A stretch of 64,000 bases of DNA from CBDDEI01 sp965226775 (GCA_965226775.1 CBDDEI010000002.1:1178001-1242000); one strand, 5' to 3'; numbered from the stretch's first letter, positions 33,398 to 43,577 are shown. A program made the numbers and translations. The notes: generated by a model not told the origin, from the letters alone.

Positions 33398-34072
33398 CTA
33401 GGCGGTCCCTTTCAGTACATCCCGTAGCGCCTGCATGTTATCGGCCACACTGCCGCGCACGTTGAACACTGCGGAGCCTGCCACCAGCATGCGCGCGCCG
33501 GCTTTGACCACGTCCGGCGCAGTCGAGGGGCTCACGCCGCCGTCTACCTCCAACAGGATGTCGTAGCCGCCTTCGTCCAGCATCCGGCGGAGCCGGGCGA
33601 TCTTAGGGAGCATTGTTGGGATGAAGGACTGTCCGGAGTAGCCGGGGTTTACGCTCATAAGGTTGATGAGATCGAGGTCGGAGAGCACGTCCTCCACCGA
33701 GCTCAGGGGAGTGCCCGGATTGATAGCTGCCCCTGCCCGCACGCCCAGCTTGTGGAGGGCGTCCAGGGAGCGGTGCAGGTGCAAGGTGGCTTCCACGTGG
33801 ACGCTGATGCTGTCCGCGCCCGCCTCTGCGAACTCCGTGAAGAGGGAATCCGGGCGTTGCACCATCATGTGCACGTCCAAGGGGATCTTCACCAAGGGTC
33901 GCAGCGCGGCCACCACTATGGAACCGAAGGTAATGGTTGGGACGAACTGGCCGTCCATGACGTCGATGTGGAGGTAGTCTGCGCCGGCCTGCTCGGCAGC
34001 TTGGGCCTGCTCGCCCAGCCGCGTAAAGTCGGCGGAGAGCACAGACGGGGCGATTTTAACGAGGTCAGCCAT
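33398..34072 (-). CDS. rpe: ribulose-phosphate 3-epimerase
   Basis: A 224-aa TIM-barrel epimerase that interconverts ribulose 5-phosphate and xylulose 5-phosphate in the pentose phosphate pathway. Recognisable parts are IAPSVLSADFTRLGEQ, the metal-site DVMDGQFVPTITFGS, LDVHMMV (catalytic Asp/His) and LLEVDGGVSP. Length is usual. The ATG lies two bases after the argH stop, so it is co-translated with argH at the end of the arginine run; this metabolic link is not obvious. Confidence 0.96.
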   Translation of the reverse strand: MADLVKIAPSVLSADFTRLGEQAQAAEQAGADYLHIDVMDGQFVPTITFGSIVVAALRPLVKIPLDVHMMVQRPDSLFTEFAEAGADSISVHVEATLHLHRSLDALHKLGVRAGAAINPGTPLSSVEDVLSDLDLINLMSVNPGYSGQSFIPTMLPKIARLRRMLDEGGYDILLEVDGGVSPSTAPDVVKAGARMLVAGSAVFNVRGSVADNMQALRDVLKGTA

Positions 34073-34074
34073 AG

Positions 34075-35511
34075 TTAGGCGAGCAGCGCCTTTGCAAGTT
34101 GCTCGGGCGAGATGTCCGCGGGCTGAGGCAGGGCCTCCGACGCCCGGGCGTTGCGCGCCGCTGCGATCTGCTCCGCCACCTGCTTGCGGGCGGTGCCCCC
34201 GTAGCTGGAGCGGTCTTCCACCGAGCGCGCCAGGTCTAGCGTCAGGATGTCTTCTGCAAAGTGCGGAGAGAAGCGGCGATATTCCTCTAACGAGAGCTTG
34301 TCTAGACTCTTCCCTGACTGGATGGCGTACTGCACGAGCTGTCCCACGCAGCGGTGGGCCTCCCTGAAAGGCAGGCCCTTCTTAGCGAGATAATCGGCGA
34401 TGTCCGTTGCCAGGAGCAGCCCCTCATCGGCGGCGCTGAACATGCGCTGCTCTTGCACCCGCATGGTGCTGAGAAGGCCGGCGAACACGTTCAGGCTGGC
34501 CAGCAGCGTGTCCACAGTGTGGAAGAAGCCCGCCTTGTCCTCCTGGAGGTCACGGTTGTAGGAGAGGGGGAGTCCCTTCATGGTGGTAAGCAGTCCCAGC
34601 AGGTCGCCAAAGACCTGGCCGGTCTTGCCGCGCACCAACTCCGCCACGTCCGGGTTCTTCTTCTGAGGCATGATGCTGCTGCCGGTGGCAAAAGCGTCGT
34701 CCAGCTCTATGAAGCCAAACTCCGCCGACGACCACAAGATAATCTCCTCCGCCAGGCGGGAGAGGTGCATCATGCAGATGCTGGCAGCGGCCTCGTACTC
34801 CAGCAGGAAGTCCCTATCAGAGACGGTGTCCAGGCTGTTGGCGCTGACTGTGCTGAAGCCCAAGGTCTGGGCCACCCATGCGCGGTCGATGGGGTAGGGC
34901 ACGCCCGCGAGCGCGCCTGCGCCCAGGGGCAGCACGTCCACGCGGCGGTAGCAGTCGCTGAATCGCTCCTTGTCCCGCTGCAGCATCTGGACGTAGGCCA
35001 AGAAGTGGTGTCCCAAGAGCACCGGCTGCGCCCGTTGCAGGTGTGTGTAGCCGGGCAGGATGGTCTCCTGGTGCTGCTCTGCTAGTTCAACCAGCGTGTC
35101 TTGCAGGGCGCATAGCGCTGCGAGGGTGGACGCGATGGCCTCTTTGGTGAACAGACGGATGTCCAGGGCCACCTGGTCATTGCGGGAGCGCGCGGTGTGG
35201 AGCTTGCCCGCCACGGAGCCTATGCGCTGCGATAGAAGGCTCTCCATGTTCATGTGCACATCTTCCAGGTCTGGCGCGAGAGTTGCCTTACCTGACGCAA
35301 AGTCCTGCCACACGCTGAGCAACCCCGAGACGATTGTCTGGGCCTCGTCCTGGGTGATGATGCCCTGCCGTCCCAACATTGAGGCGTGGGCCATGGAGCC
35401 CGCGATGTCATAGGGGGCGAGGCGCTGGTCTACAGCGATGGACGCGGTGAACGCCTCAACCGACTTGTCGGTGGCCTTCTCAAAGCGTCCGGCCCAAGGT
35501 TTAGTGGTCAC
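34075..35511 (-). CDS. argH: argininosuccinate lyase
   Basis: A 478-aa fumarase/aspartase-superfamily enzyme that splits argininosuccinate into arginine and fumarate. The signature GSSIMPQKKNPD with the catalytic Ser loop, the TARSRNDQVALDIRLF segment and PGYTHLQRAQPV are all present. It is the last arginine gene in the run; rpe follows two bases later. The start at 35511 gives the expected N-terminus MTTKPWAGRFEK. Confidence 0.97.
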   Translation of the reverse strand: MTTKPWAGRFEKATDKSVEAFTASIAVDQRLAPYDIAGSMAHASMLGRQGIITQDEAQTIVSGLLSVWQDFASGKATLAPDLEDVHMNMESLLSQRIGSVAGKLHTARSRNDQVALDIRLFTKEAIASTLAALCALQDTLVELAEQHQETILPGYTHLQRAQPVLLGHHFLAYVQMLQRDKERFSDCYRRVDVLPLGAGALAGVPYPIDRAWVAQTLGFSTVSANSLDTVSDRDFLLEYEAAASICMMHLSRLAEEIILWSSAEFGFIELDDAFATGSSIMPQKKNPDVAELVRGKTGQVFGDLLGLLTTMKGLPLSYNRDLQEDKAGFFHTVDTLLASLNVFAGLLSTMRVQEQRMFSAADEGLLLATDIADYLAKKGLPFREAHRCVGQLVQYAIQSGKSLDKLSLEEYRRFSPHFAEDILTLDLARSVEDRSSYGGTARKQVAEQIAAARNARASEALPQPADISPEQLAKALLA

Positions 35512-35548
35512 AATGTAGTTAACGTGGCAGGCGAAGGCGTGTTAGCGG

Positions 35549-36490
35549 CTACGTTGTGGAGCCGGTCCCAGCGTTATTGTTATCGTTGTCGTTGTTGCCG
35601 CCGCCACTCATGCCTCCGCCCAGGGTGCCGCCCACGGTGCGGGCGAACCCTTGGAGCATGCTGGTGAACTCCATCGGGAAGATGAACTTGGTAGCCTGCC
35701 CATCACCCATGGCTTTTAGCGTTTCGAAGTACTGAAGCATCATAGTGCGCTCGTCCACCGTGCGGGCAATATTGTAGATCTGCCCCAGGGCTAGGCTGAA
35801 GCCTTCGGCGCGCAAGATGGCGGCTTGACGGTCGCCCTCGGCTGCAAGGATGGCTGCGGTCTTCTCGCCCTCGGCCACCGTGACAGCAGCCTGCCGCGAG
35901 CCTTCGGCCTCAATGACCGTCGCTCGGCGATAGCGCTCTGCCGCCATCTGGCGGTTCATGGCATCCTGAATGTCTCGCGGCGGGGTGATCTCTCTGATTT
36001 CCACTGCGGTTACTTTTACGCCCCAGCGTTCGGTCACTTCGTCTAGTTTGGTTTGGAGTATCTGGTTAATCTGATCGCGCTTGGAGAGGACGTCGTCCAG
36101 GGGGATGTCGCCAATGACCGCGCGCAGGGTGGTGGTCGCAATGCCGCGGGATGCGCCGGCGAAGTCGGCCACGGCAACCACGCTGTTTTCCGGGTCGAGC
36201 ACCCTCCAGTAGACCAGGAAGTCTACTGCTATGGGCGCATTGTCCCTGGTAATGGTGGTCTGCGACCCCACTTCCAAGAATTGCTCGCGCAGGTCTACCG
36301 ATGTCGCCTGATCAATGAAGGGCCAGAGCCAGACGGGGCCAGGCCCCGCCGGCCCTATGGAGCGGCCCAAGCGGAAGACCACCAGGCGCTGGTATTGGCG
36401 CACAATTCTGATCGAGTTCCATATAAGGATAAGTAGGACGACAGCTGCCAGCGCTACGACGTAGATATTATCTATGATGAGATCATCCAT
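35549..36490 (-). CDS. SPFH/Band 7 protein (slipin-like)
   Basis: A 313-aa SPFH-domain protein of the slipin/stomatin kind. One N-terminal membrane helix (about residues 9-30) is followed by the SPFH domain (QYQRLVVFRLGRSIGPAGPGPVWLWPFID) and a long charged helix rich in Ala/Glu (RRATVIEAEGSRQAAVTVAEGEKTAA). The tail is Gly/Asn-rich and disordered (GGNNDNDNNNAGTGSTT). It forms oligomeric membrane scaffolds, usually with an NfeD partner, which is absent here. It sits between argG and argH in the arginine run. Confidence 0.92.
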   Translation of the reverse strand: MDDLIIDNIYVVALAAVVLLILIWNSIRIVRQYQRLVVFRLGRSIGPAGPGPVWLWPFIDQATSVDLREQFLEVGSQTTITRDNAPIAVDFLVYWRVLDPENSVVAVADFAGASRGIATTTLRAVIGDIPLDDVLSKRDQINQILQTKLDEVTERWGVKVTAVEIREITPPRDIQDAMNRQMAAERYRRATVIEAEGSRQAAVTVAEGEKTAAILAAEGDRQAAILRAEGFSLALGQIYNIARTVDERTMMLQYFETLKAMGDGQATKFIFPMEFTSMLQGFARTVGGTLGGGMSGGGNNDNDNNNAGTGSTT

Positions 36491-36573
36491 AGGTGTGCCC
36501 TCCTCAGTGTGCCAATCACGGGATGCCTGTTTCTACAGAGTAGAGGCAAGAGGTTGGTGCTGTCCACTCTGCG

Positions 36574-37839
36574 CTACTTGTTGCCGCTGGCTGCGTCCTT
36601 CTCTATGTCTGGCCCGCTGAGGGCTATTAGGCTATCGGGCTGCTTAAGGAGCTGGGTGCTGGCCTGCACTCGCACCGGCAGGCCCCAGATCTGGATGAAT
36701 CCCACGGCAGCGCGCTGGTCATAGGTATCGCCCTGGCTGTAGGTGGCTAAGTTGAGCTGGTAGAGCGAGCGGTCCGACTGCCGGCCTACCACGGTGGCAG
36801 CCCCACGATGCAGCTTCACACGCACCGTGCCGCTGACGTGGCGCTGGGTGTTGGCTACGTAGGCGGCTAAGTCCTGGTGATGGGCAGTGAACCAGAGGCC
36901 GTTGTAGACAAGCTCTGCGTACTCGGGAATGACGCGCTCCTTGAAGCGGATCTGGTCTTTGGACAAGGTCATCTGCTCAAGGGCACGATGGGCCTGCAAG
37001 AGTACGGTTGCCGCGGGCGATTCGTAAATCTCCCGGGACTTGATGCCCACCAGGCGATCTTCCACGTGGTCGATGCGACCAACGCCGTGTTCGCCGGCGA
37101 TCTTGTTGAGCGCAAGGACTAGGTCAACGCCGTTCATCTCCTCGCCATCCAAGGCAAGGGGCACGCCCTCCTGGAAGGTTATCTCCACGTAATGCGGCTC
37201 GGCGGGCGTCTGGTCTACAGCCTTTGTCCAGAGATAGATGTCACCGGGGGGTTCCACCCAGGGGTCTTCCAGAATGCCTGATTCTACGCTGCGGCCCCAA
37301 AGGTTCTCATCAGTGGAGTAGGGGCTCTCTTTGGTGACGGGGATGGGAATATTGTGCTGGTGGGCATAGGCTATCTCTTCATCGCGAGTCTTCAGCTCCC
37401 ATTCCCGCACCGGCGCAACCACCTGGAGGTCGGGGGCCAGCGCGCCCACGGAGACGTCGAAGCGCACTTGGTCGTTCCCCTTGCCGGTGCAGCCGTGGGC
37501 AACCAAGGTCGCGCCCTCTTCCCGCGCCACGTCCACCAGCAGCTTGGCGATGAGGGGCCGGCCAAGCGCCGTAGCAAGGGGGTACTGCCCCTGATACATA
37601 GCATCGGCCTTCAGGGCGGGCCACACGAAGTAGTCTACAAAGAGGCGTCGCGCATCCACCACCAGCGCCTTGACCGCGCCGATCTGCAAGGCGCGCTCCT
37701 GGATCTCCTGCAAACGGGGCTGGCTTCCCAGGTCTATGGTGAGAGCTATCACGTCCAGCCCTCGCTCCTCCTGCAGCCAGCGGATGATGACGGAGGTATC
37801 CAAGCCTCCGCTATAGGCAAGCACTACTTTATTAGCCAC
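36574..37839 (-). CDS. argG: argininosuccinate synthase
   Basis: A 421-aa ATP-dependent enzyme joining citrulline and aspartate. The N-type ATP pyrophosphatase P-loop SGGLDTS is at residues 10-16. Other landmarks are GCTGKGNDQVRFDVS, STDENLWGRSVESG and the C-terminal YSGLW-like region (VYNGLWFTAHHQDL). It lies between the hydrolase and slipin genes on the minus strand. The C-terminal residues about 395-421 are beyond the usual end and are polar. Confidence 0.96.
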   Translation of the reverse strand: MANKVVLAYSGGLDTSVIIRWLQEERGLDVIALTIDLGSQPRLQEIQERALQIGAVKALVVDARRLFVDYFVWPALKADAMYQGQYPLATALGRPLIAKLLVDVAREEGATLVAHGCTGKGNDQVRFDVSVGALAPDLQVVAPVREWELKTRDEEIAYAHQHNIPIPVTKESPYSTDENLWGRSVESGILEDPWVEPPGDIYLWTKAVDQTPAEPHYVEITFQEGVPLALDGEEMNGVDLVLALNKIAGEHGVGRIDHVEDRLVGIKSREIYESPAATVLLQAHRALEQMTLSKDQIRFKERVIPEYAELVYNGLWFTAHHQDLAAYVANTQRHVSGTVRVKLHRGAATVVGRQSDRSLYQLNLATYSQGDTYDQRAAVGFIQIWGLPVRVQASTQLLKQPDSLIALSGPDIEKDAASGNK

Positions 37840-37910
37840 CGCGCTCCTTTCTTGGCCACGCTTAACTATGTGAGCGCTCTTACGGTTTGGGAGCGCCGTG
37901 GTCTACTTGG

Positions 37911-38708
37911 TTACGTTTGATCTAAGAACTGGGTTATCGCCTGGATGGTCGCCTCCGGTTGCTCCCAGAGCAGACCGTGGCCCGCCTGGGGGATAACCGA
38001 AAGCTGCGCCCCCCTTATTTCCTGGGTCATGGGCCGGGCAAAGCGTTCCAAGGGTGTCAATATGTCCTCTTCGCCTACCACCACTAGTGTTGGGCAGCGG
38101 ATCCCTTCCAGACGTCCCCTTGTATTATGCCGCAGGGTGGCCTCCATCTGCCGCTCGAAAGCATCCTGCTCCTGCGGGAACTGGCTGCTCAACGCCTGCC
38201 GTTGCAGACTCTCGATGAAGTCCGGCTGCTGGTAGGCCCGAAAGGTGAAGCTCCAAGGATAGGCCAGCCGGAGGTAGGACTCACGTCCCATAGTGCGGCG
38301 CACCTCTGCCATTGCGCCAAAGCGCTGGTCTGCCCGCCCATCACCCTCGTGGTAGGTTGCTACCAGCGCTAGGCTCTGCACCCGGTCCGGCTGCTCCAGC
38401 GCTAGCTCCTGAGCGATTGCGCCGCCCATGGACCAACCGATCACGTGGGCACTCGAGATGTCCAAGGCATCCATGAGCCCAGCGGTGTCCCGCGCCATGT
38501 CACGGATAGTATAGGCTCCTGCGGCGCGGTCTGAACGGCCCACGTCCCGATTGTCTACGCTAATACAGCGATAGCGATCTTGCAGCGCGAGGGAGAGCTG
38601 GCCCCAGGCCGTGTGGTCGCTGCCAAGACCTGGGATGAGGAGCACCGGCGCGCCTTCTCCAATCTCACGGTAGAAGAGAGCGAGATCGCCCGTGGGGACT
38701 TTTGGCAT
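37911..38708 (-). CDS. alpha/beta hydrolase
   Basis: A 265-aa alpha/beta-hydrolase of unknown substrate. The oxyanion-hole region is LLIPGLGSDHTAWGQL, the nucleophile elbow is GWSMGGA, the acid lies in VVGEEDILTPLERF and the catalytic His in PQAGHGLLWEQPE. The ATG at 38708 begins MPKVPTGDLALFYREIG; a longer frame to 38774 lies in argD and is rejected. It starts seven bases after the argD stop, so it is part of the arginine run. A role in arginine metabolism is not apparent. Confidence 0.88.
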   Translation of the reverse strand: MPKVPTGDLALFYREIGEGAPVLLIPGLGSDHTAWGQLSLALQDRYRCISVDNRDVGRSDRAAGAYTIRDMARDTAGLMDALDISSAHVIGWSMGGAIAQELALEQPDRVQSLALVATYHEGDGRADQRFGAMAEVRRTMGRESYLRLAYPWSFTFRAYQQPDFIESLQRQALSSQFPQEQDAFERQMEATLRHNTRGRLEGIRCPTLVVVGEEDILTPLERFARPMTQEIRGAQLSVIPQAGHGLLWEQPEATIQAITQFLDQT

Positions 38709-38715
38709 ACCCGGC

Positions 38716-39912
38716 TTACGAAGCCGGCAGCTCGGCGATGACGCTTCCCAGAATGCCCACGGCCTCATCCACATCCTGTTCTGTAATGATGAGCGACGGC
38801 ATGAAGCGGAGGGTGTTATCGTTCGCCGGGTTCAGCATCAGCCCGTTGTTCAGGGAGTTGGTGACAATCTCCATGGCGCGGTTCTGGGTAAGCTCCACCC
38901 CCACCAGGAGGCCGCGCCCGCGCACCTCTTTGATAAGGCCGCGAGACTCCGCTTGCAGACCCTTTAGCTTAGCTACTAGGTGGTCTCCTACCTGCCTGGC
39001 GTTGCCCGGCACATCGTGGTCTATGATGTAGCGGAGGGACGCAAGCGCGGTGGCGCACACCAGGGGGTTGCCGCCAAAGGTGGTGCCGTGGTCGCCGGGA
39101 GTAAAGACAGACGCGCTGTCCTTGGCCAGGATGGCGGAGATGGGGACACCGCCGCCGAGACCTTTTGCCAGAGTCATTACGTCCGGCTCCACACCGAAAG
39201 TCTCGTAGCCGAAGAGGCTGCCAAGGCGGCCGAAACCGGTCTGCACCTCGTCCAGTATGAGCAGCAGCCCCTGCTCGTCGCACCATTCCCGCACCTGCTG
39301 CAGGTACTCCGGGTGCGGCACGTTGACGCCGCCTTCCCCTTGTATCGGCTCTAACATGATGGCGACGGTGTTGTCTGTGGTGGCGCGTTTAATGACGTCG
39401 ATGTCGTCAAAGGGCACGTTCACAAAGCCTGCGGGGACCGGCTCGTAGGGCACGCGCCCCTCCGGCTTGCCCGTGGCGGAGACCATGCTGAGGGTGCGGC
39501 CGTGAAAGGAGTGGTCCGTTGTAATGATCTCGTATGCGCCATTGCGGTGGAGCTTGCCCCACTTGCGAGCTAGCTTTACCGCGCCCTCGTTTGCCTCTGA
39601 ACCGCTGTTGGAGAAAAACGCGCGGTCTAGGCATGAGCGCTGCACCAGCAGCTCGGCCAGCTCTATCTGCGGGACAGTGTAGAGATCGTTGGAGGTGATG
39701 ATGAGGGTTTCCGCCTGTTGTTGGAGCGCCTCCACAATGACGGGGTGGCTGTGGCCCAGGTTGGTGACAGCCCAGCCTCCGATGAAGTCCAGGTAGGACT
39801 TCCCGTCCTCGTCCCAGAGGCGCGCGCCGGAGCCGCGCACCATGGTGCGCTTAAGACGGCGTCCGCCGGTGGCCATAAAGACGGAATCAGCGCGCTCAAT
39901 CCAGGTGCTCAT
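38716..39912 (-). CDS. argD: acetylornithine aminotransferase
   Basis: A 398-aa class III PLP-dependent aminotransferase. It carries FFSNSGSEANEGAVKLARKW, ITTDHSFHGRTLSMVSATG, DEVQTGFGRLGSLFGYE and the PLP-lysine segment MTLAKGLGGGVPISA. The arginine context supports acetylornithine as substrate, though related omega-transaminases are similar. It lies between the UPF0182 gene and the alpha/beta-hydrolase gene, with 22-bp and 7-bp gaps. Confidence 0.93.
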   Translation of the reverse strand: MSTWIERADSVFMATGGRRLKRTMVRGSGARLWDEDGKSYLDFIGGWAVTNLGHSHPVIVEALQQQAETLIITSNDLYTVPQIELAELLVQRSCLDRAFFSNSGSEANEGAVKLARKWGKLHRNGAYEIITTDHSFHGRTLSMVSATGKPEGRVPYEPVPAGFVNVPFDDIDVIKRATTDNTVAIMLEPIQGEGGVNVPHPEYLQQVREWCDEQGLLLILDEVQTGFGRLGSLFGYETFGVEPDVMTLAKGLGGGVPISAILAKDSASVFTPGDHGTTFGGNPLVCATALASLRYIIDHDVPGNARQVGDHLVAKLKGLQAESRGLIKEVRGRGLLVGVELTQNRAMEIVTNSLNNGLMLNPANDNTLRFMPSLIITEQDVDEAVGILGSVIAELPAS

Positions 39913-39934
39913 ATGCTTCCCTCACCAGCTAATC

Positions 39935-42784
39935 CTATTGGGCTAATTCTACCATTTGCTTCAAGATGGCTTCTAATTCCTTAAGGGACTCGCCGTAGGC
40001 GGTCCAGTCGCCGGAACGTTGCTGCTCCAAGGCGCCGGCATAGATCTCATCCGCCTGGCGTGCCAGGTTTGCTATCTCTTGGGCAGACGTCTGCGTTGTA
40101 GGCGTAGTGGTCGTTGGTTGTGTGGTAGACGGCGTCTGCGGTTGCGTCACCGCGGGTGGTCGTGTGCCGCCTCCAGCTGGCCCTAGCACCTCAGGCCCGA
40201 ATATCTGCACAAGGGATTTGTCTAGGTTCTCTTCCATTGCGATGCGGCTGCCAGCAGCCACAATGACTCGTTTGAGCTCAGGGAGCTGGCTCTGCGCCGA
40301 TTGCAGGTAGATGGGTTCTACGTAGAGGTAGGAGTCTGCGATGGGCACGAAGAGCAGGTTGCCCCGCAGCACACGGGAACCCGACTGGTTCCAGAGGGCG
40401 AACTGCGCGGAGATGGCGGCGTCCTGGTCAATGCGGGATTCCACCTGCCTAGGCCCAAAGATAAGCCGTTCCTTGGGGAAGGTAAACGCGAGGAGCTTGC
40501 CATAGTTCTCTCCATCCGAGCGGCCCGCCAGCCATGCGTTGGTGTTGTTCTTGTTCACCGGCGTGAAGGGCAGGATGAGCATGAACTCGGAAGTGGACTC
40601 GCCGGCAAGGCGCATGATCACGTAGTACGCGTCCATTGGCTTTTCGCTGTCCAGATACAGCTCCAAGGGGCGGTCGTAGGCATCTTCTTTGTTGTAGAAG
40701 ACCTGGGGGTCCTGCATATGGTAGATCTGGTACATATCCGCCTGGACATTGAAGAAGTCCTCTGGGTAACGGACATGGAACCGTAAATCCGCCGACATCT
40801 CCTCTAGCGGCTTGAAGAGCCCGGGGAAGATGCGGCTGTAAGTCTGAATAATGGGGTCTGAGGGATCAGAGATGTAGTACTGGACGGTGCCTTCGTAGGC
40901 ATCCATTACTGCTTTCACGCTGTTTCGAATGTAGTTAAAGTCATCGTTAAAGAGCTCCGAATAGGGGTAACGGTCTGAAGTGGTGTAGGCGTCTTGCACG
41001 TAAAACAGTTTCCCTCCATCAATGACGATGTAGGGGTCTCCGTCTAGCATCAGGAAAGGAGTGATGTGGTTGACCCGCTCCTGGACCGTGCGGTAGTAGA
41101 GGATCTGACTGTCTTCCCGCAGACCGGTCAGCAGGATGTTGGGGTCGGTCATTTGCCAGGCGTAGATCGCCCGCTTGAATATCGAGTCGAGCACTACACC
41201 GCCTGAACCGGCGTAGCGGGCGTACTTAATCTCGGTCTCAGAGGCGTAGTCTACCTCTTCCTCGTCGGTGTTTACGATGACCCAGTCCAAAGTCAGCTCA
41301 CCGAAATAGATCTCAGGCTGGGTGATATTCAGCTCCGGAATAGGAGGAGAACTCACCGGGGGGAGATTTTTAACCCAGAGGTTCGGCAACCCCTCTCCAA
41401 TGATTTCATTCACGGGGCTCAGGGTTATACCGTAGCCGTGGGTGAACTTTAGCCGCTGGTTTACCCAAGTGACGGCTTCACCCTCTAAGCTGATGCGCTC
41501 AGGAGAGAGCTCCCGGGCGGAGATCATCACCTGACGGTAATCGCCGCCAAGGTTATAGCGGTCGATGTCCACGTCGTAGAACTCGTAATAACGCCGGATG
41601 GACTGGATCTGGTCGTAGGTTGCCTTCAGCGGTTCATGGTCCCACAGGCGGATGTTCTGGATCGTCTGCGGATTGTCGAGGATGTCCTGGGTCGTCGGCT
41701 GGTCTTCGCCGGGGTAGTCGACCTCCTCTATGCGGTCAAGGCCAAAGGCGCTGCGGGTGAACAGAATGTTGTTCTCCAGGTACGGGCGTTCCCGCGCGAG
41801 CTCGTTCGGCTCTACCTGGATGCGCTGTACGAACTCCGGGTAGGCGTTCCCGCCGATTGCGGCCACCATAACCCAGAGGCCCACGGCGACGAGGGGCACG
41901 CGAATGCCGCGCAAGAAGATGTTGATGCCGAGCAGAAGGGCAGAAAGCGCCGCCAATCCTGCCAGGACGGTGTATGCCGGTAAGCGGGCGTTCATGTCCG
42001 TGTAACCAGGGCCAAAGACAATGCCTTCTGCGGAAAGCATAAGATCGTAGCGGTCTAGCCAGTAGCCGCCAGCAATCAGGAGCAGGATGCCCATGCCCAG
42101 GATTGAAATGTGGGCGCGCACAATGCGCGGCCTGGGTAGACTGCCGCGGAAGGCCATCGAAAGCCCGTAGACGGCCAGGCTTCCTACCATCGTCGCTGCT
42201 ATAGCGCCGAGCCCCAAGGTTTGGAGGAAGCGGAACACTGGCATGGAGAACACGTAAAAGCCAACGTCTTGGTTGAAGATGGGGTCCGTGGAGCCAAAGG
42301 GCACTGCGTACATAAAGGCCAGGATCGGACGCCATTCATTCGATAATAGGGAGCCGAACACAAAGGAGAGGAATAGCGCAATACCCAAGGTCACGATAGT
42401 GATCATGCGGTTGGCGAGGCGCCGCTCCTCACCGGACAGGCCCGGCATGTCCGGTCGAGGCGCCAGCAGGTTGGCAATGAAGACGTTGATGATCACAAAA
42501 ACGAAGAAGGCAAGGGCACCTACGAGGAAGAGCCCAATCCGGGAGGTAAGAATAGTTAGAAAGACAGAGGTGTACGATACACTTTCGAACCAGAGCCAGT
42601 CCGTGAAGAGCTCTTTGGCGCCTCCACCTGCAACCACAAGCAGCAGCGCCAGGCCGATAAGGATGACCCACTTCTGGTTCCGCTGGGGCTGCGGCTGCGG
42701 CTGCGTATCGTCGCCCACCTGGAACGGTGGAGGCGGCGGACCTAAGCTCTCCCCACGAGTAAATAGCTTGAATGGTAATTTCAA
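39935..42784 (-). CDS. UPF0182 family membrane protein
   Basis: A 949-aa member of the UPF0182 family (COG1615). The first 330 residues hold about seven membrane helices (for example VILIGLALLLVVAGGGAKELF and IGLFLVGALAFFVFVIINVFIANLL). A very large extracytoplasmic domain follows, with GDPYIVIDGGKLFYVQDAYTTSDRYPYSE among its conserved stretches. A Thr/Pro/Gln-rich linker (about 850-890) leads to a short charged helix at the C-terminus. Function is unknown. The gene sits inside the arginine run: argB ends 16 bp before it and argD starts 22 bp after it. Confidence 0.93.
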   Translation of the reverse strand: MKLPFKLFTRGESLGPPPPPFQVGDDTQPQPQPQRNQKWVILIGLALLLVVAGGGAKELFTDWLWFESVSYTSVFLTILTSRIGLFLVGALAFFVFVIINVFIANLLAPRPDMPGLSGEERRLANRMITIVTLGIALFLSFVFGSLLSNEWRPILAFMYAVPFGSTDPIFNQDVGFYVFSMPVFRFLQTLGLGAIAATMVGSLAVYGLSMAFRGSLPRPRIVRAHISILGMGILLLIAGGYWLDRYDLMLSAEGIVFGPGYTDMNARLPAYTVLAGLAALSALLLGINIFLRGIRVPLVAVGLWVMVAAIGGNAYPEFVQRIQVEPNELARERPYLENNILFTRSAFGLDRIEEVDYPGEDQPTTQDILDNPQTIQNIRLWDHEPLKATYDQIQSIRRYYEFYDVDIDRYNLGGDYRQVMISARELSPERISLEGEAVTWVNQRLKFTHGYGITLSPVNEIIGEGLPNLWVKNLPPVSSPPIPELNITQPEIYFGELTLDWVIVNTDEEEVDYASETEIKYARYAGSGGVVLDSIFKRAIYAWQMTDPNILLTGLREDSQILYYRTVQERVNHITPFLMLDGDPYIVIDGGKLFYVQDAYTTSDRYPYSELFNDDFNYIRNSVKAVMDAYEGTVQYYISDPSDPIIQTYSRIFPGLFKPLEEMSADLRFHVRYPEDFFNVQADMYQIYHMQDPQVFYNKEDAYDRPLELYLDSEKPMDAYYVIMRLAGESTSEFMLILPFTPVNKNNTNAWLAGRSDGENYGKLLAFTFPKERLIFGPRQVESRIDQDAAISAQFALWNQSGSRVLRGNLLFVPIADSYLYVEPIYLQSAQSQLPELKRVIVAAGSRIAMEENLDKSLVQIFGPEVLGPAGGGTRPPAVTQPQTPSTTQPTTTTPTTQTSAQEIANLARQADEIYAGALEQQRSGDWTAYGESLKELEAILKQMVELAQ

Positions 42785-42800
42785 CGAATGTTCCTCCTGT

Positions 42801-43577
42801 TTACCAGACCCTGGTGCCGGCCATGCCGGCTGCTAAGACAGATAGTACTGTGTGGGGTTCTCTCCCATCTACTATATAGCTTATTGTGCCGGCCTCCCGC
42901 GCACGCAGGCAGGCTTCTAGCTTGGGGATCATGCCGCCGGACGCCGTACCGCTTTGGATAAGCTCCTGCGCCTGGGACGTCGTGAGCTCGCTGAGCACCT
43001 GGCCGCTGCCATTGAGGATGCCCGGCACGTCGGTGAGGAAGGCCAGCTTTTCAGCGTGGAGAGCAGCAGCTAGCTCGCCGGCGACGGTGTCTGCATTGCA
43101 ATTCAGCAGCATAGGCCCGCCGCCTGGCTGCACGTTGGCATCCAAAGCAATTGAAGAGATTACGGGCACGTAGCCCTGGCTCATTACGGCGTGCAATGGT
43201 TCCAGGTTAATCTTAGTTACTTCGCCCACATAGCCCAGCTGCGGGTCCAGCGCGCGCCCCTGGATGAGGCCGCCGTCCACACCGCTCAGGCCGATAGCCT
43301 TGCCGCCCAACGCCTGCAATGCGGCCACAAGCTCTTTGTTGACCAGGCCTGCCAGCACTGCGGCAACCACCTGCAAGCCATCCGCATCTGTGACGCGCAG
43401 GCCGCGTAGGAACTGGGTAGGGATTTGGTGCAGTTCCAGCCACTGAGTAATGAGCGCGCCGCCGCCGTGTACCACTACGGGCGGGGTGCCCCGGCGCTGC
43501 AACTCCACGATGTCCTCCAGGGTGGTATCGTGCGCGCCCAGGGTGCTGCCCCCAATCTTCACGACAAGGCTGGACAT
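42801..43577 (-). CDS. argB: acetylglutamate kinase
   Basis: A 258-aa amino-acid kinase that phosphorylates N-acetylglutamate. VVKIGGSTL opens the nucleotide-binding fold, VVHGGGALITQWL and LNCNADTVAGELAAAL give the substrate region, and GGMIPKLEACLRA is the Lys-containing end motif. The ATG at 43577 (MSSLVVKIGGS) fits the family; a TTG seven codons upstream is possible. The feedback arginine-sensing N-terminal helix is absent, so arginine inhibition by that route is less likely. Confidence 0.94.
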   Translation of the reverse strand: MSSLVVKIGGSTLGAHDTTLEDIVELQRRGTPPVVVHGGGALITQWLELHQIPTQFLRGLRVTDADGLQVVAAVLAGLVNKELVAALQALGGKAIGLSGVDGGLIQGRALDPQLGYVGEVTKINLEPLHAVMSQGYVPVISSIALDANVQPGGGPMLLNCNADTVAGELAAALHAEKLAFLTDVPGILNGSGQVLSELTTSQAQELIQSGTASGGMIPKLEACLRAREAGTISYIVDGREPHTVLSVLAAGMAGTRVW